Assembly (NCBI RefSeq): GCF_000145235.1
Contig: NC_014391.1
Span: forward strand, 3,914,001-3,978,000
Reading direction: 5' to 3'
Source of the DNA: Micromonospora aurantiaca ATCC 27029
Lineage (GTDB): Bacteria > Actinomycetota > Actinomycetes > Mycobacteriales > Micromonosporaceae
Length of the DNA: 64,000 bases
Both the position numbers and the translations under genes were made by a program. A model generated the notes under the pieces. That model searched no databases. It worked only from the letters and a program-made list of their open reading frames with translations, and was not told the DNA's origin. Positions 7,360 through 14,697 of this stretch are shown piece after piece; the stretch's first letter is position 1; each line of letters opens with the position of its first letter.

Positions 7360-8870
7360 CGGTTCCTCCAGGTGGTCGGGCCGGCGGCGGGCACGGCGCT
7401 GACGGGGGTACGGCCGCCCGGCTCGGCCGCGCCGCGCGGGTCGGGCACGACGGCCCGCGCCGGGGACGCCTCGGCCGCGGCGTCGGCGGGCGGGGCGTCG
7501 GTGGGCGGCGCGTCGTCGGCGGGCGGGGCGAGCAGGCGTTCCACCAGGGCGGTGGTGTGCCGGGCGGCGCGGAACGCGGGGTCGCGCAGCACCCGGCGGG
7601 CGAACGGGATCGTGGTACGCACACCGGGACCGGCCACGTCGAACTCGGCCAGCGCCCGGTCGAGCCGGTCCAGCGCGGCGTCCCGGTCCGGCGCCCACAC
7701 CGCCACCTTCGCCAGCAGCGAGTCGTAGTGCGGGCTGACCAGGTAACCGACGTGCCCGTGGGTGTCGACCCGGGTGAACGGGCCGCCCGGCGGCCGGAAC
7801 CGCTCCAGCCGGCCCGGTGCGGGCGCGAAGTCGCGGTCCGGGTCCTCCACGTTGACCCGGCACTCGATCGCCACACCGTCCAGGCGTACGTCGGACTGGC
7901 GCAGCCGCAGCGGGGTGCCGAAGGCCACGTGCAGCTGTTCCTGCACCAGGTCGATGCCGGTGATCATCTCGGTGACCGGGTGTTCCACCTGGATCCGGCA
8001 GTTGATCTCCAGGAAGTGGCAGCGTTCGGCCTCGTCGACCAGGAACTCCACGGTGCCGGCGCCGGTGAAGCCGACCGACAGCGCGCCGCGCAGCGCCACC
8101 TCGGCGACGGTGTCCAGGGTGGCCTGCCGCAGCGCGGGCGCGGGCGCCTCCTCGATCAGCTTCTGGTGCCGGCGCTGCACCGAGCAGTCCCGGGTGCCCA
8201 GGTGCACGCCGTTGCCGTGGCCGTCGCAGAGCACCTGCACCTCGACGTGGCGGGCGTCGGCGAGGTACCGCTCGACGTACACCCGGTCGTCGCCGAACGC
8301 GACCTGGGCGGCGGCGCGGGTCCGGGCGTACGCGCGGGGCAGCTCGGCGGCCGAGCGCACCACTGTCATGCCGCGCCCGCCACCGCCCGCGGCGGCCTTC
8401 ACGATCACCGGGTAGCCCACCTCGGCGGCCACCTCCTGCGCCTCGCCGACGGTGGGCAGCGTCCGGACGCTGCCCGGCGGCAGCGGCAGCCCGGCTGCGC
8501 TCATCAGCGCGCGGGCCGTCGACTTGTCCGCGAGCGCGGCCATCACCTGCGGCGGCGGGCCGACGAAGACCAGGCCGTTCTCGGCGCAGATCTCGGCGAA
8601 GTCGGCGTCCTCGGACAGGAAGCCGTAGCCGGGGTGGACCGCCTGCGCGCCGGTCTGCCGGGCGGCCTCCACGATCGCGGCCGCGTTGAGGTAGCTGCGG
8701 CGGCTGGCCGCCGGGCCGATCCGTACCGCCTCGTCGGCGAGCCGCACCGGCAGCGAGTCGGCGTCGGCGCTGGAGTGCACCACCACCGTGCGCACGCCGA
8801 GTTCCCGGCAGGCGCGCAGCACCCGCAGCGCGATCTCGCCCCGGTTGGCGATCAGCACCTTGTCGAACAT
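7356..8870 (-). CDS. accC: Acetyl-CoA carboxylase, biotin carboxylase subunit
   Basis: A 504-residue ATP-grasp enzyme that carboxylates biotin on the carrier protein. The N-terminus MFDKVLIANRGEIALRVLRA, glycine loop KAAAGGGGRGM, EINCRIQVEHPVTE and the biotin carboxylase C-domain are all present. The final ~55 residues are an Ala/Pro-rich tail not typical of AccC. Start and stop both overlap neighbours by 4 nt (ATGA). Being inside the PKS operon between the carrier protein and the ACP-aromatase gene, it probably serves to raise malonyl-CoA for polyketide synthesis; primary metabolism is presumably served by other copies elsewhere. Confidence 0.94.
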   Translation of the reverse strand: MFDKVLIANRGEIALRVLRACRELGVRTVVVHSSADADSLPVRLADEAVRIGPAASRRSYLNAAAIVEAARQTGAQAVHPGYGFLSEDADFAEICAENGLVFVGPPPQVMAALADKSTARALMSAAGLPLPPGSVRTLPTVGEAQEVAAEVGYPVIVKAAAGGGGRGMTVVRSAAELPRAYARTRAAAQVAFGDDRVYVERYLADARHVEVQVLCDGHGNGVHLGTRDCSVQRRHQKLIEEAPAPALRQATLDTVAEVALRGALSVGFTGAGTVEFLVDEAERCHFLEINCRIQVEHPVTEMITGIDLVQEQLHVAFGTPLRLRQSDVRLDGVAIECRVNVEDPDRDFAPAPGRLERFRPPGGPFTRVDTHGHVGYLVSPHYDSLLAKVAVWAPDRDAALDRLDRALAEFDVAGPGVRTTIPFARRVLRDPAFRAARHTTALVERLLAPPADDAPPTDAPPADAAAEASPARAVVPDPRGAAEPGGRTPVSAVPAAGPTTWRNR

Positions 8871-9358
8871 CAGGAGTCCTGTCCGGTGACCGGTTCCAGG
8901 GCGATCAGCGGCTGGTCGTACTCGACGGGCTTGCCGTCGTCGACCAGCACCTCGACCACCCGTCCGGCCTGGCCGGCGGTCACCTCGTTCATCAGCTTCA
9001 TGGCCTCGACGATGCCGACCACCTGGCCCGGGCGGACCATGTCGCCGACCGCGACGAACGGCATCGCCCCGGGTTCGGGGGCGCGGTAGAACGTGCCGAC
9101 CACGGGCGAGCGCACGGCCGGCCGGTCGGTCGCCGGCGCGGCTCGCGCGGCCGGTTCGGCGGCCCGCGCGGGGAACGCCCCGGCTGGTTCGGCGGCGCGC
9201 GGCGCCGGGGGTGCCGGGTCGTGCCACTCGACCTCCAGCACCGACTCGCCGCTGCGCAGCCGCACCCGGCGCACCGGCCCGGCCAGGTCGGCGACGAGCT
9301 TGCGGGCCTGCCGGCGCAGCCCGTCGAGCACCTGCTCGGACTCGGCGTCGGCCATCAC
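8870..9358 (-). CDS. accB: Biotin carboxyl carrier protein of acetyl-CoA carboxylase
   Basis: A 162-residue AccB-type protein. The C-terminal biotinyl domain has the attachment motif EAMKLMN, with a preceding VRSPVVGTFYRAPEPG as in bacterial BCCPs. A flexible Ala/Pro linker (about residues 50-80) joins it to a helical N-terminus. GTG 9358 and ATG 9355 are adjacent start candidates; both overlap the stop of the AccD-AccA gene. Its stop overlaps accC. It carries CO2 between biotin carboxylase and the fused carboxyltransferase in the PKS operon. Confidence 0.92.
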   Translation of the reverse strand: MMADAESEQVLDGLRRQARKLVADLAGPVRRVRLRSGESVLEVEWHDPAPPAPRAAEPAGAFPARAAEPAARAAPATDRPAVRSPVVGTFYRAPEPGAMPFVAVGDMVRPGQVVGIVEAMKLMNEVTAGQAGRVVEVLVDDGKPVEYDQPLIALEPVTGQDS

Positions 9359-11076
9359 GCCACCTCCGCCCGGTCACCCGACGGCGAGGCCGGGAACGGG
9401 CCGGCTGCCGATCGGGCCGCGCCGAAGCGGCGGAACCGTTGCCGGCGGCGGCGGACCAGCGTGGCCGGGGGGACGGTGAGCAGCGGCGCGAGGTTCGCCG
9501 CGACCGCCCGGCGCAGCAGCTCGGCCGCGCCGCCCGGGTCGGCGTGCGCGGCCGGGCGCGGCTCCGGCACCAGCTCGTCGACCACGCCGAGGCGGCACAG
9601 GTCGGCGCCGGTGAGCCGCAGCGCGCGGGCCGCCTGCGGGGCGGCCGAGCTGTCCGGCCAGAGGATCGCGGCGCAGCCCTCCGGGCTGATCACCGAGTAG
9701 ACGGCGTGCTCCAGCATGAGCACCCGGTCGGCGACCGCGAGCGCGAGCGCGCCGCCGCTGCCGCCCTCCCCGGTGACCACCGCCACCACCGGCGTGGGCA
9801 GCACGGTGAGCGCGAGGATGTTCTCCGCGATCGCCGCCGCCTGACCCTGCTGCTCGGCGCTCACCCCCGGGTCCGCGCCGGGCGTGTCCACGAGCGTCAC
9901 CACCGGCAGCCGCAGCCGCGCCGCGAGGCGCATCAGCCGCAGCGCCTTGCGGTGCCCGGCCGGGCTGGCCATGCCGAAGTTGCGGGTCACCAGCTCGGCG
10001 GTGGTGTGCCCCTTCTGGTGACCGATCACCATCACCGGGCGGCCGTCCAGGCGGGCGATGCCGCCGACGACAGCCGGGCAGTCGGCGCCGAGCCGGTCGC
10101 CGTGCAGCTCCACGAACCCGTCGAACGCCGTTTCCAGGTAGTCCAGTGTGGTCGGACGACCCGGGTGCCGCGCCGTGCGTACCGTCTCCCAGGGGTCGCG
10201 GTCGGGCCGCGGGGTCGCGGTCGGCGCGGTGACCGGCGGGCGCGGCGCGGGCGGGTTCTCCGGCGCCCGGCGGCCCGCCTCGGCGGCGGCGAGCAGCGCC
10301 GCGAGCCGGCCCCGCAACGCGTGCCGGGGCACCACCATGTCCACCTGACCGTGCCGTAGGAGGTACTCGGCGGTCTGGAAGCCCTCCGGCAGCGTGGCGC
10401 CGGTGACCTGGCGGATCACCCGGGGCCCGGCGAAGCCCAGCCGGGCGCCGCTCTCGGCCAGCACCAGGTCGGTGTTGGTGGCGAAGGAGGCGGCCACCCC
10501 GCCGTACGTGGGGTCGGTGACCACGCTGACAGTGAGCAGGCCCGCCTCCCGCATCCCCGCGAGCGCCTGGCTGACGGTGGCCATCTGCATCAGCGACAGC
10601 GCGCCCTCCTGCATCCGCGCGCCGCCGGACGCGGTCACCAGCACCAGCGGGATGCCGTCGGCGAGCGCCCGCTCGGCGGTCCGGGTGATCAGCTCACCGA
10701 CCGCGCAGCCGAGGCTGCCGCCGAGGAAGCGGAAGTCCATCACCGCCAGCGCGACCGGGTGCCCGCCGAGCCGGGCGGTGCCGCACAGCACCGCCTCGTC
10801 CAGGCCGGTCGCCGCGCGGGCCGCGCCGAGCCGGTGCGGGTACGGCAGCTCGTCGACGAACTCGATCGGGTCGACGCGTACCGCCCGGTCCGGCAGCGGG
10901 ACGAACGAGTCCGGGTCGGCCAGCTGCGCCACCCGGTCCGGCGCGTCCAGCCGGGCGTGTGACCCGCACTCCGGGCAGACGTCCAGGTTGCGGCGCAGCC
11001 GCTTGCGGTAGAGCAGCGACGCGCATCCGTCGCACCTCGACCAGAGCTGCTCGTCGCGCGGGGCGGTCGTGGTCAC
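9355..11076 (-). CDS. accDA: Acetyl-CoA carboxyltransferase, fused beta-alpha subunits (AccD-AccA)
   Basis: A 573-residue fusion of both carboxyltransferase subunits, which transfers CO2 from biotin to acetyl-CoA to form malonyl-CoA. The AccD half starts with a four-Cys zinc site (CDGC…CPECG) and contains VTASGGARMQEG. After a Pro-rich linker near residues 285-310 the AccA half contains GHQKGHTTAELVTRNFGM and GEGGSGGALALAVADRV. The single-chain form differs from the separate subunits of E. coli. GTG 11076 overlaps the cyclase stop as GTGA. With accB and accC it gives the operon a complete dedicated acetyl-CoA carboxylase. Confidence 0.93.
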   Translation of the reverse strand: MTTTAPRDEQLWSRCDGCASLLYRKRLRRNLDVCPECGSHARLDAPDRVAQLADPDSFVPLPDRAVRVDPIEFVDELPYPHRLGAARAATGLDEAVLCGTARLGGHPVALAVMDFRFLGGSLGCAVGELITRTAERALADGIPLVLVTASGGARMQEGALSLMQMATVSQALAGMREAGLLTVSVVTDPTYGGVAASFATNTDLVLAESGARLGFAGPRVIRQVTGATLPEGFQTAEYLLRHGQVDMVVPRHALRGRLAALLAAAEAGRRAPENPPAPRPPVTAPTATPRPDRDPWETVRTARHPGRPTTLDYLETAFDGFVELHGDRLGADCPAVVGGIARLDGRPVMVIGHQKGHTTAELVTRNFGMASPAGHRKALRLMRLAARLRLPVVTLVDTPGADPGVSAEQQGQAAAIAENILALTVLPTPVVAVVTGEGGSGGALALAVADRVLMLEHAVYSVISPEGCAAILWPDSSAAPQAARALRLTGADLCRLGVVDELVPEPRPAAHADPGGAAELLRRAVAANLAPLLTVPPATLVRRRRQRFRRFGAARSAAGPFPASPSGDRAEVA

Positions 11077-11426
11077 TGTGGCCGCCCGGCGGTGTCGTAC
11101 CTGTGGGCCGGCGCGTCGTAGCGGTAGAAGCAGTGCGCCATCGCGTCGCGCGGCGAACGCCAGGTCGGCAGGTACGGCGAGATGTACGGCCGCAGCCGCT
11201 CGCTGATCCGGATGAACTCCGGATGCCCACGGTTGTCCTCGACCGCGCCCTGCGCGGGCGTCTCCGTCTCCAGCAGATGGACGTAGAGGTCGTGCAGCCG
11301 GTACAGCGAGCGGTGCCGGACCCCGACCAGGCCGGGCAGCTCGGTCGCGTCGGACTCGGCGAAGATCTCGGCCACCCGGTCCTCGGCCGTCGGCACCACC
11401 TTGGCGACGATGAGCGAACGGTCCAT
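11073..11426 (-). CDS. TcmI-family polyketide cyclase (copy 1)
   Basis: A 117-residue ferredoxin-fold polyketide cyclase (TcmI/WhiE ORF VII type) that guides later ring closure of the aromatic chain. Family features include RSLYRLHDLYVHLLE and SPYLPTWRSPRDAMAHCFYRY. It is the first gene of the PKS operon; ATG 11426 follows GCAGGAGG, and the upstream GTG/ATG extensions lack such a site. A paralogue (12742-13089), roughly half identical, lies on the other strand beyond the SARP gene. The neighbourhood suggests two cyclases act in one pathway or one replaced the other. Confidence 0.93.
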   Translation of the reverse strand: MDRSLIVAKVVPTAEDRVAEIFAESDATELPGLVGVRHRSLYRLHDLYVHLLETETPAQGAVEDNRGHPEFIRISERLRPYISPYLPTWRSPRDAMAHCFYRYDAPAHRYDTAGRPQ

Positions 11427-11836
11427 TCGCGCCTCCTGCACGTCCCGGTGCGCGGCGAACCGGTCGCGCCGCACGGATTGCCACACGGTCGCGCCGGCGG
11501 CGTCTACCGGGCGTCAACCGGGCCCCATCGCGCCACAAACATGGTGACGCTGCGTTGACGCAAGCTGTGCGTGAGCTATGGGAAGATCGCTTTCCGGTTT
11601 CCGGTTGACGACACTTCTTCGCAGATCACAGGCGTATTACCGAGCCCACTACGGACAGTCAGGTGACCGACCGACCGTTGACTGAGAGTAACAGGCGTTG
11701 ATATTCTGCGTCTCGGTCAGCCCGGCCACGGTGGAGCTTCCCGCCGTGGCGGAGGCGTTCCGACACCGGCGTCGCGGCGGCGGTCCGGGCAACGCGAAAC
11801 GGTCGGGACGAGGGTTCCGGTGCTGGGGGGTGCGCC
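11427..11836. promoter_or_regulatory. Divergent control region of the PKS operon and SARP gene
   Basis: A 410-bp region, locally AT-richer than its surroundings, between the PKS operon and the SARP gene; no ORF is supported. GTTGAC occurs at 11554, 11604 and 11677, and as its complement at 11513-11518. Such short direct repeats are the usual kind of SARP binding element, but spacings here (50 and 73 bp) are irregular. TTGACT (11678-11683), an 18-bp spacer and TATTCT (11702-11707) form a fair promoter for the SARP gene. Whether the repeats are SARP sites or -35 boxes cannot be separated by eye. Confidence 0.5.
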
Positions 11837-12679
11837 GTGTCGGGTGGATCGAGAATGCCGACGGCGGGCGAACCCGCCCCACGGGTGTCACTGCACCTGC
11901 TGGGCGGCTTCCAGCTGCTGCACGACGACACCCCCGTGGTCGTACCCCGGGGGTTGCAGCGCGTCATCGCCCTGATCGGCCTGCGCCCGGCCGCGACCCG
12001 CAGCCACCTCGCCGGGCTGCTGTGGCCCGAGACGCCTGAGGAGCGGGCGCTGTCGTCGCTGCGGACCGCGCTGTGGCGGCTGCGGCAGGATCCGTGCTGC
12101 CCGCTGCGCACCGACGGCGACACCGTCCGGCTCGGACCGACCGTCCGCCTCGACGTTGACGACCTGGTGGAGACCGCGGCGCTGGTCCGCGAGGGCGCCG
12201 TCCCGCGCGGCGCCGCCGGCGCCGGACGCCACGACCTGCTCCCCGGCTGGTACGACGACTGGGTGCTGCTGGAACGCGAACGGCTGCGCCAGCTGCGCCT
12301 GCACATGCTGGAGGAACTCGCCGGCAACCACCTCACCGCCGGGCGGCACGGCGAGGCGCTGGAGGCGGCGCTGGAGGCGATGGCCGCCGAACCGCTGCGG
12401 GAGACCCCGCACCGCCTGGTGGTCCGCATCCACCTGGCCGAGGGCAACGCGTTCGAGGCGGTCCACTCCTTCTACGTCTACCGCGATCTGCTCCTGCGCG
12501 AACTGCGCCTGGAACCGTCCCCGGCGATGACCGCGCTGCTCGACGACACCCTGGCGCCGATCCGCCGGGCCACCCGCCCGGACCCGCCGCCGCGCCGCAC
12601 GGACCGGACCGCCAAACCGGCGCCGCGCGCCCCCACCTCGCCGTCGCCACCACCATCAAAGCCCCGGGGTACGCGGTGA
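11837..12679 (+). CDS. SARP-family pathway activator (BTAD domain)
   Basis: A 280-residue Streptomyces antibiotic regulatory protein-type activator. The N-terminal winged-helix DNA-binding part covers about residues 18-105 (VSLHLLGGFQLLHDD, LWPETPEERALSSLRTALWRLR). The bacterial transcriptional activation domain follows (LLPGWYDDWVLLERERLRQLRLHMLEEL and tetratricopeptide-like helices). A Pro/Arg-rich tail ends the protein. GTG 11837 is preceded by GGGGGG. It diverges from the PKS operon and precedes the second cyclase, so it is the likely cluster-situated activator. Confidence 0.92.
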   Translation: MSGGSRMPTAGEPAPRVSLHLLGGFQLLHDDTPVVVPRGLQRVIALIGLRPAATRSHLAGLLWPETPEERALSSLRTALWRLRQDPCCPLRTDGDTVRLGPTVRLDVDDLVETAALVREGAVPRGAAGAGRHDLLPGWYDDWVLLERERLRQLRLHMLEELAGNHLTAGRHGEALEAALEAMAAEPLRETPHRLVVRIHLAEGNAFEAVHSFYVYRDLLLRELRLEPSPAMTALLDDTLAPIRRATRPDPPPRRTDRTAKPAPRAPTSPSPPPSKPRGTR

Positions 12680-12741
12680 CGGCGAGGTGACAGCGCGACC
12701 GGCACCGTGAACCCAGCACCGCGGCGGCGAGAGGGGTCACG

Positions 12742-13089
12742 ATGAGTCGACTGTTGGTGGTCAGCCGGATCGTGCCGGGCGCACAGGGACGGGTGGCGCA
12801 GATCTTCGCCGAGGCCGACGCCACCGAACTCCCCCACCTCACCGGCGTCCGGCACCGGTCGCTGTACTACCTGCACGACCTGTGCGTCCATCTGATGGAG
12901 ACCGTCGACGTCGCCCCCGGGCTGACCGCGGAACTGCGCGACAACCCGCTCTACGAGCAGGTGAACAAGAGGCTCTCCGCGCACACCTCCCCGTACCTGC
13001 CGACCTGGCACTCCCCCCGCGACGCCGTGGCCGGCTGCTTCTACAGCTGGGACGCCGCCGACGTGCCTGCGCCCGACCGGATCCACTGA
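12742..13089 (+). CDS. TcmI-family polyketide cyclase (copy 2)
   Basis: A 115-residue paralogue of the cyclase at 11073-11426. It shares the VRHRSLYYLHDLCVHLME core and SPYLPTWHSPRDAVAGCFYSWD end. ATG 12742 follows GAGAGGGG. It lies 62 bp after the SARP gene on the same strand, probably co-transcribed with it, and before a strong terminator. It would act on the product of the divergent PKS operon. Regulating two similar cyclases from separate transcripts is unusual for a cluster this compact. Confidence 0.92.
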   Translation: MSRLLVVSRIVPGAQGRVAQIFAEADATELPHLTGVRHRSLYYLHDLCVHLMETVDVAPGLTAELRDNPLYEQVNKRLSAHTSPYLPTWHSPRDAVAGCFYSWDAADVPAPDRIH

Positions 13090-13112
13090 CCGGCCACGGG
13101 CGACGGACGGGG

Positions 13113-13150
13113 CGCCCCGGAACCACGCACGGCACCCAGGTTCCGGGGCG
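13113..13150 (+). terminator. Terminator after the second cyclase
   Basis: CGCCCCGGAACC and GGTTCCGGGGCG form a perfect 12-bp stem with a 14-nt loop, 23 bp after the cyclase stop codon. It marks the likely right edge of the PKS locus. Confidence 0.75.
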
Positions 13151-13341
13151 TCTCCCTGCTCCGCGAGGCCGCTCGATACCGGCCTCCGGCACACGCTCGG
13201 TCATGCTGCGGCCACCGGCCGACACCGCCGGTCCCACCGTCGTGGCCCGGCCCCGGGCTGCCTGTCGTGCGCCGCGCGCGTGTGCGAAGCTGCCCCGAGT
13301 CTTTCGCCACCGTCGTGCACGTACATAGAAGGAGGTTGGCC

Positions 13342-14376
13342 ATGCCGTCGAGCTTCGGGCAGTGGCTGTTCGTGATACTGGCCCTGCTCATCGGATTCGG
13401 CGTCGGCTGGGTGGTCGTCGGCCGTCGCCGGTCCGGCGCCCCGGCGACGCCCACGGTGGAGACCGCACCCGAGGTGACCGCCACCGTCGACGAGCCGCGC
13501 CCGGTCGCTGTGGTCGACGAGCCCCCGGCGACCGCCACGGTGGCCGAGCAGCCCGCGCCCACCGAGACGGCGACCACCGAGCCGGCCGTCGCCACCGCCG
13601 CAAGTACCGCAGACGAGCCGGAGGCGTCGTCGGTCGTCGCCGAGCCGGTGTCCTCGCCGGTCGTGTCCGAGCCGGCCGAGGCCGAGCCGGTCGCCGTGGA
13701 CCGTCCGGCGGACGAGCCGGTGCCGTCCTCCGCGTCGGTCGCTGCGGACGAGCCCGCCGCCCCGGCCTCCACCGATGTGGACGAGCCGGCCGCTTCTCCG
13801 GCGCTCGTCGCCGAGTCGGAGCCCTTCGCGGCGGAGCCGGAGCGCGCCCCCGTCGCCGTTCCGGCGCAGTCGACGCCCGCCGACGAGCCGGAGGTGCCGG
13901 CGACGACGTCGTCGGCCGATTCGGCTGCTGCCGAGGCGGTGCCCTCGCCGGTCGACGCCGCCACGACGGCCGAGACCGCCGAGCCGGTCGAGACCGCCGA
14001 GCCGGTCGAGACCGCCGAGCCGGTCGAGACCGCCGAGCCGGTGGAGACCGCCGAGCCCGTCGCCGCCGCACCGGCCGTGGTGCCCGCGCCGCGGGCCTCG
14101 GTCGAGAACGACGTGCCGGCGGACGTGGCCGGGGACGCGGCGGACGACTTCCGGCGGATCCAGGGCATCGGGCCGAAGCTGGCCGCCGCCCTCCAGGACG
14201 CCGGCATCCGCACCTACCGGCAGCTCGCCGAGCTGGACGAGGCCGCGCTGCGGCAGACCGTGAAGGCCGCCGGGCTGCGCGCCGCACCCGGGCTGGCCAC
14301 CTGGCCGCAGCAGGCCAAGGTGCTGGCGGGTGCTCCCGCCGACGCCGACCGGGTGCTGCCGGCGAGCGCCGAGTAG
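13342..14376 (+). CDS. Membrane-anchored repeat protein with C-terminal helix-hairpin-helix domain
   Basis: A 344-residue protein with an N-terminal transmembrane helix (FGQWLFVILALLIGFGVGWVVV, about residues 5-26) and a basic stop-transfer. A ~230-residue low-complexity region rich in Glu, Pro, Ala, Val and Thr includes five exact-frame ETAEPV repeats. The C-terminal ~65 residues form a helix-hairpin-helix unit (DDFRRIQGIGPKLAAALQDAG). ATG 13342 follows AAGGAGG. HhH domains bind DNA or act in protein contacts; an anchored, negatively charged tether to an HhH head suggests a membrane-proximal DNA or protein adaptor. That role is inference. It is probably monocistronic, since terminators lie on both sides. 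Confidence 0.85.
   Translation: MPSSFGQWLFVILALLIGFGVGWVVVGRRRSGAPATPTVETAPEVTATVDEPRPVAVVDEPPATATVAEQPAPTETATTEPAVATAASTADEPEASSVVAEPVSSPVVSEPAEAEPVAVDRPADEPVPSSASVAADEPAAPASTDVDEPAASPALVAESEPFAAEPERAPVAVPAQSTPADEPEVPATTSSADSAAAEAVPSPVDAATTAETAEPVETAEPVETAEPVETAEPVETAEPVAAAPAVVPAPRASVENDVPADVAGDAADDFRRIQGIGPKLAAALQDAGIRTYRQLAELDEAALRQTVKAAGLRAAPGLATWPQQAKVLAGAPADADRVLPASAE
13972..14061 (+). repeat. Five tandem 18-bp coding repeats (ETAEPV)
   Basis: Five consecutive 18-bp units of the form GAGACCGCCGAGCCGGTC, with changes only in the last two copies, encode ETAEPV hexapeptides inside the HhH membrane protein. Near-identity at the nucleotide level suggests recent slippage expansion. Copy number may differ among strains. 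Confidence 0.9.
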
Positions 14377-14391
14377 ACAGTCCTCCACATT

Positions 14392-14427
14392 CCGGGCCGG
14401 TGGTGACGATGGTCGCCACCGGCCCGG
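14392..14427 (+). terminator. Terminator after the HhH protein gene
   Basis: CCGGGCCGGTGG and CCACCGGCCCGG form a perfect 12-bp stem with a 12-nt loop, 15 bp past the stop, followed by CTTTCCCC. The remainder of the 321-bp gap to the LtrA gene holds C-rich imperfect repeats containing CACCCCG/CGTCACC and no convincing ORF. Confidence 0.75.
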
Positions 14428-14697
14428 TGCCTTTCCCCACCCCGTCACCTCCCCGACCTCGCGGCCCGCCCCGCCAGTACGCCGAGGTGGTCGCATCAGC
14501 ACCCCGCCGACCCCGCCACAACCCCGAACTGGCGGCCGCTCCACCAGCACCAGCACCCGACGTGGTGACATCGCCACCCCGTCACCCCCGCCCGGGCCGG
14601 TATGCCGGAAAAGTGACCGCGTGCGGGCGGGCATGACTACGGTCGGTGAAGGGCCGGGACGGCCCGCCGCGCGTACCGCCACCCGCAGGAGCATCTC

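Noticed and set aside
13972..14061. CRISPR array
   Set aside because: The 18-bp units are contiguous with no spacers and encode ETAEPV repeats inside an ORF.
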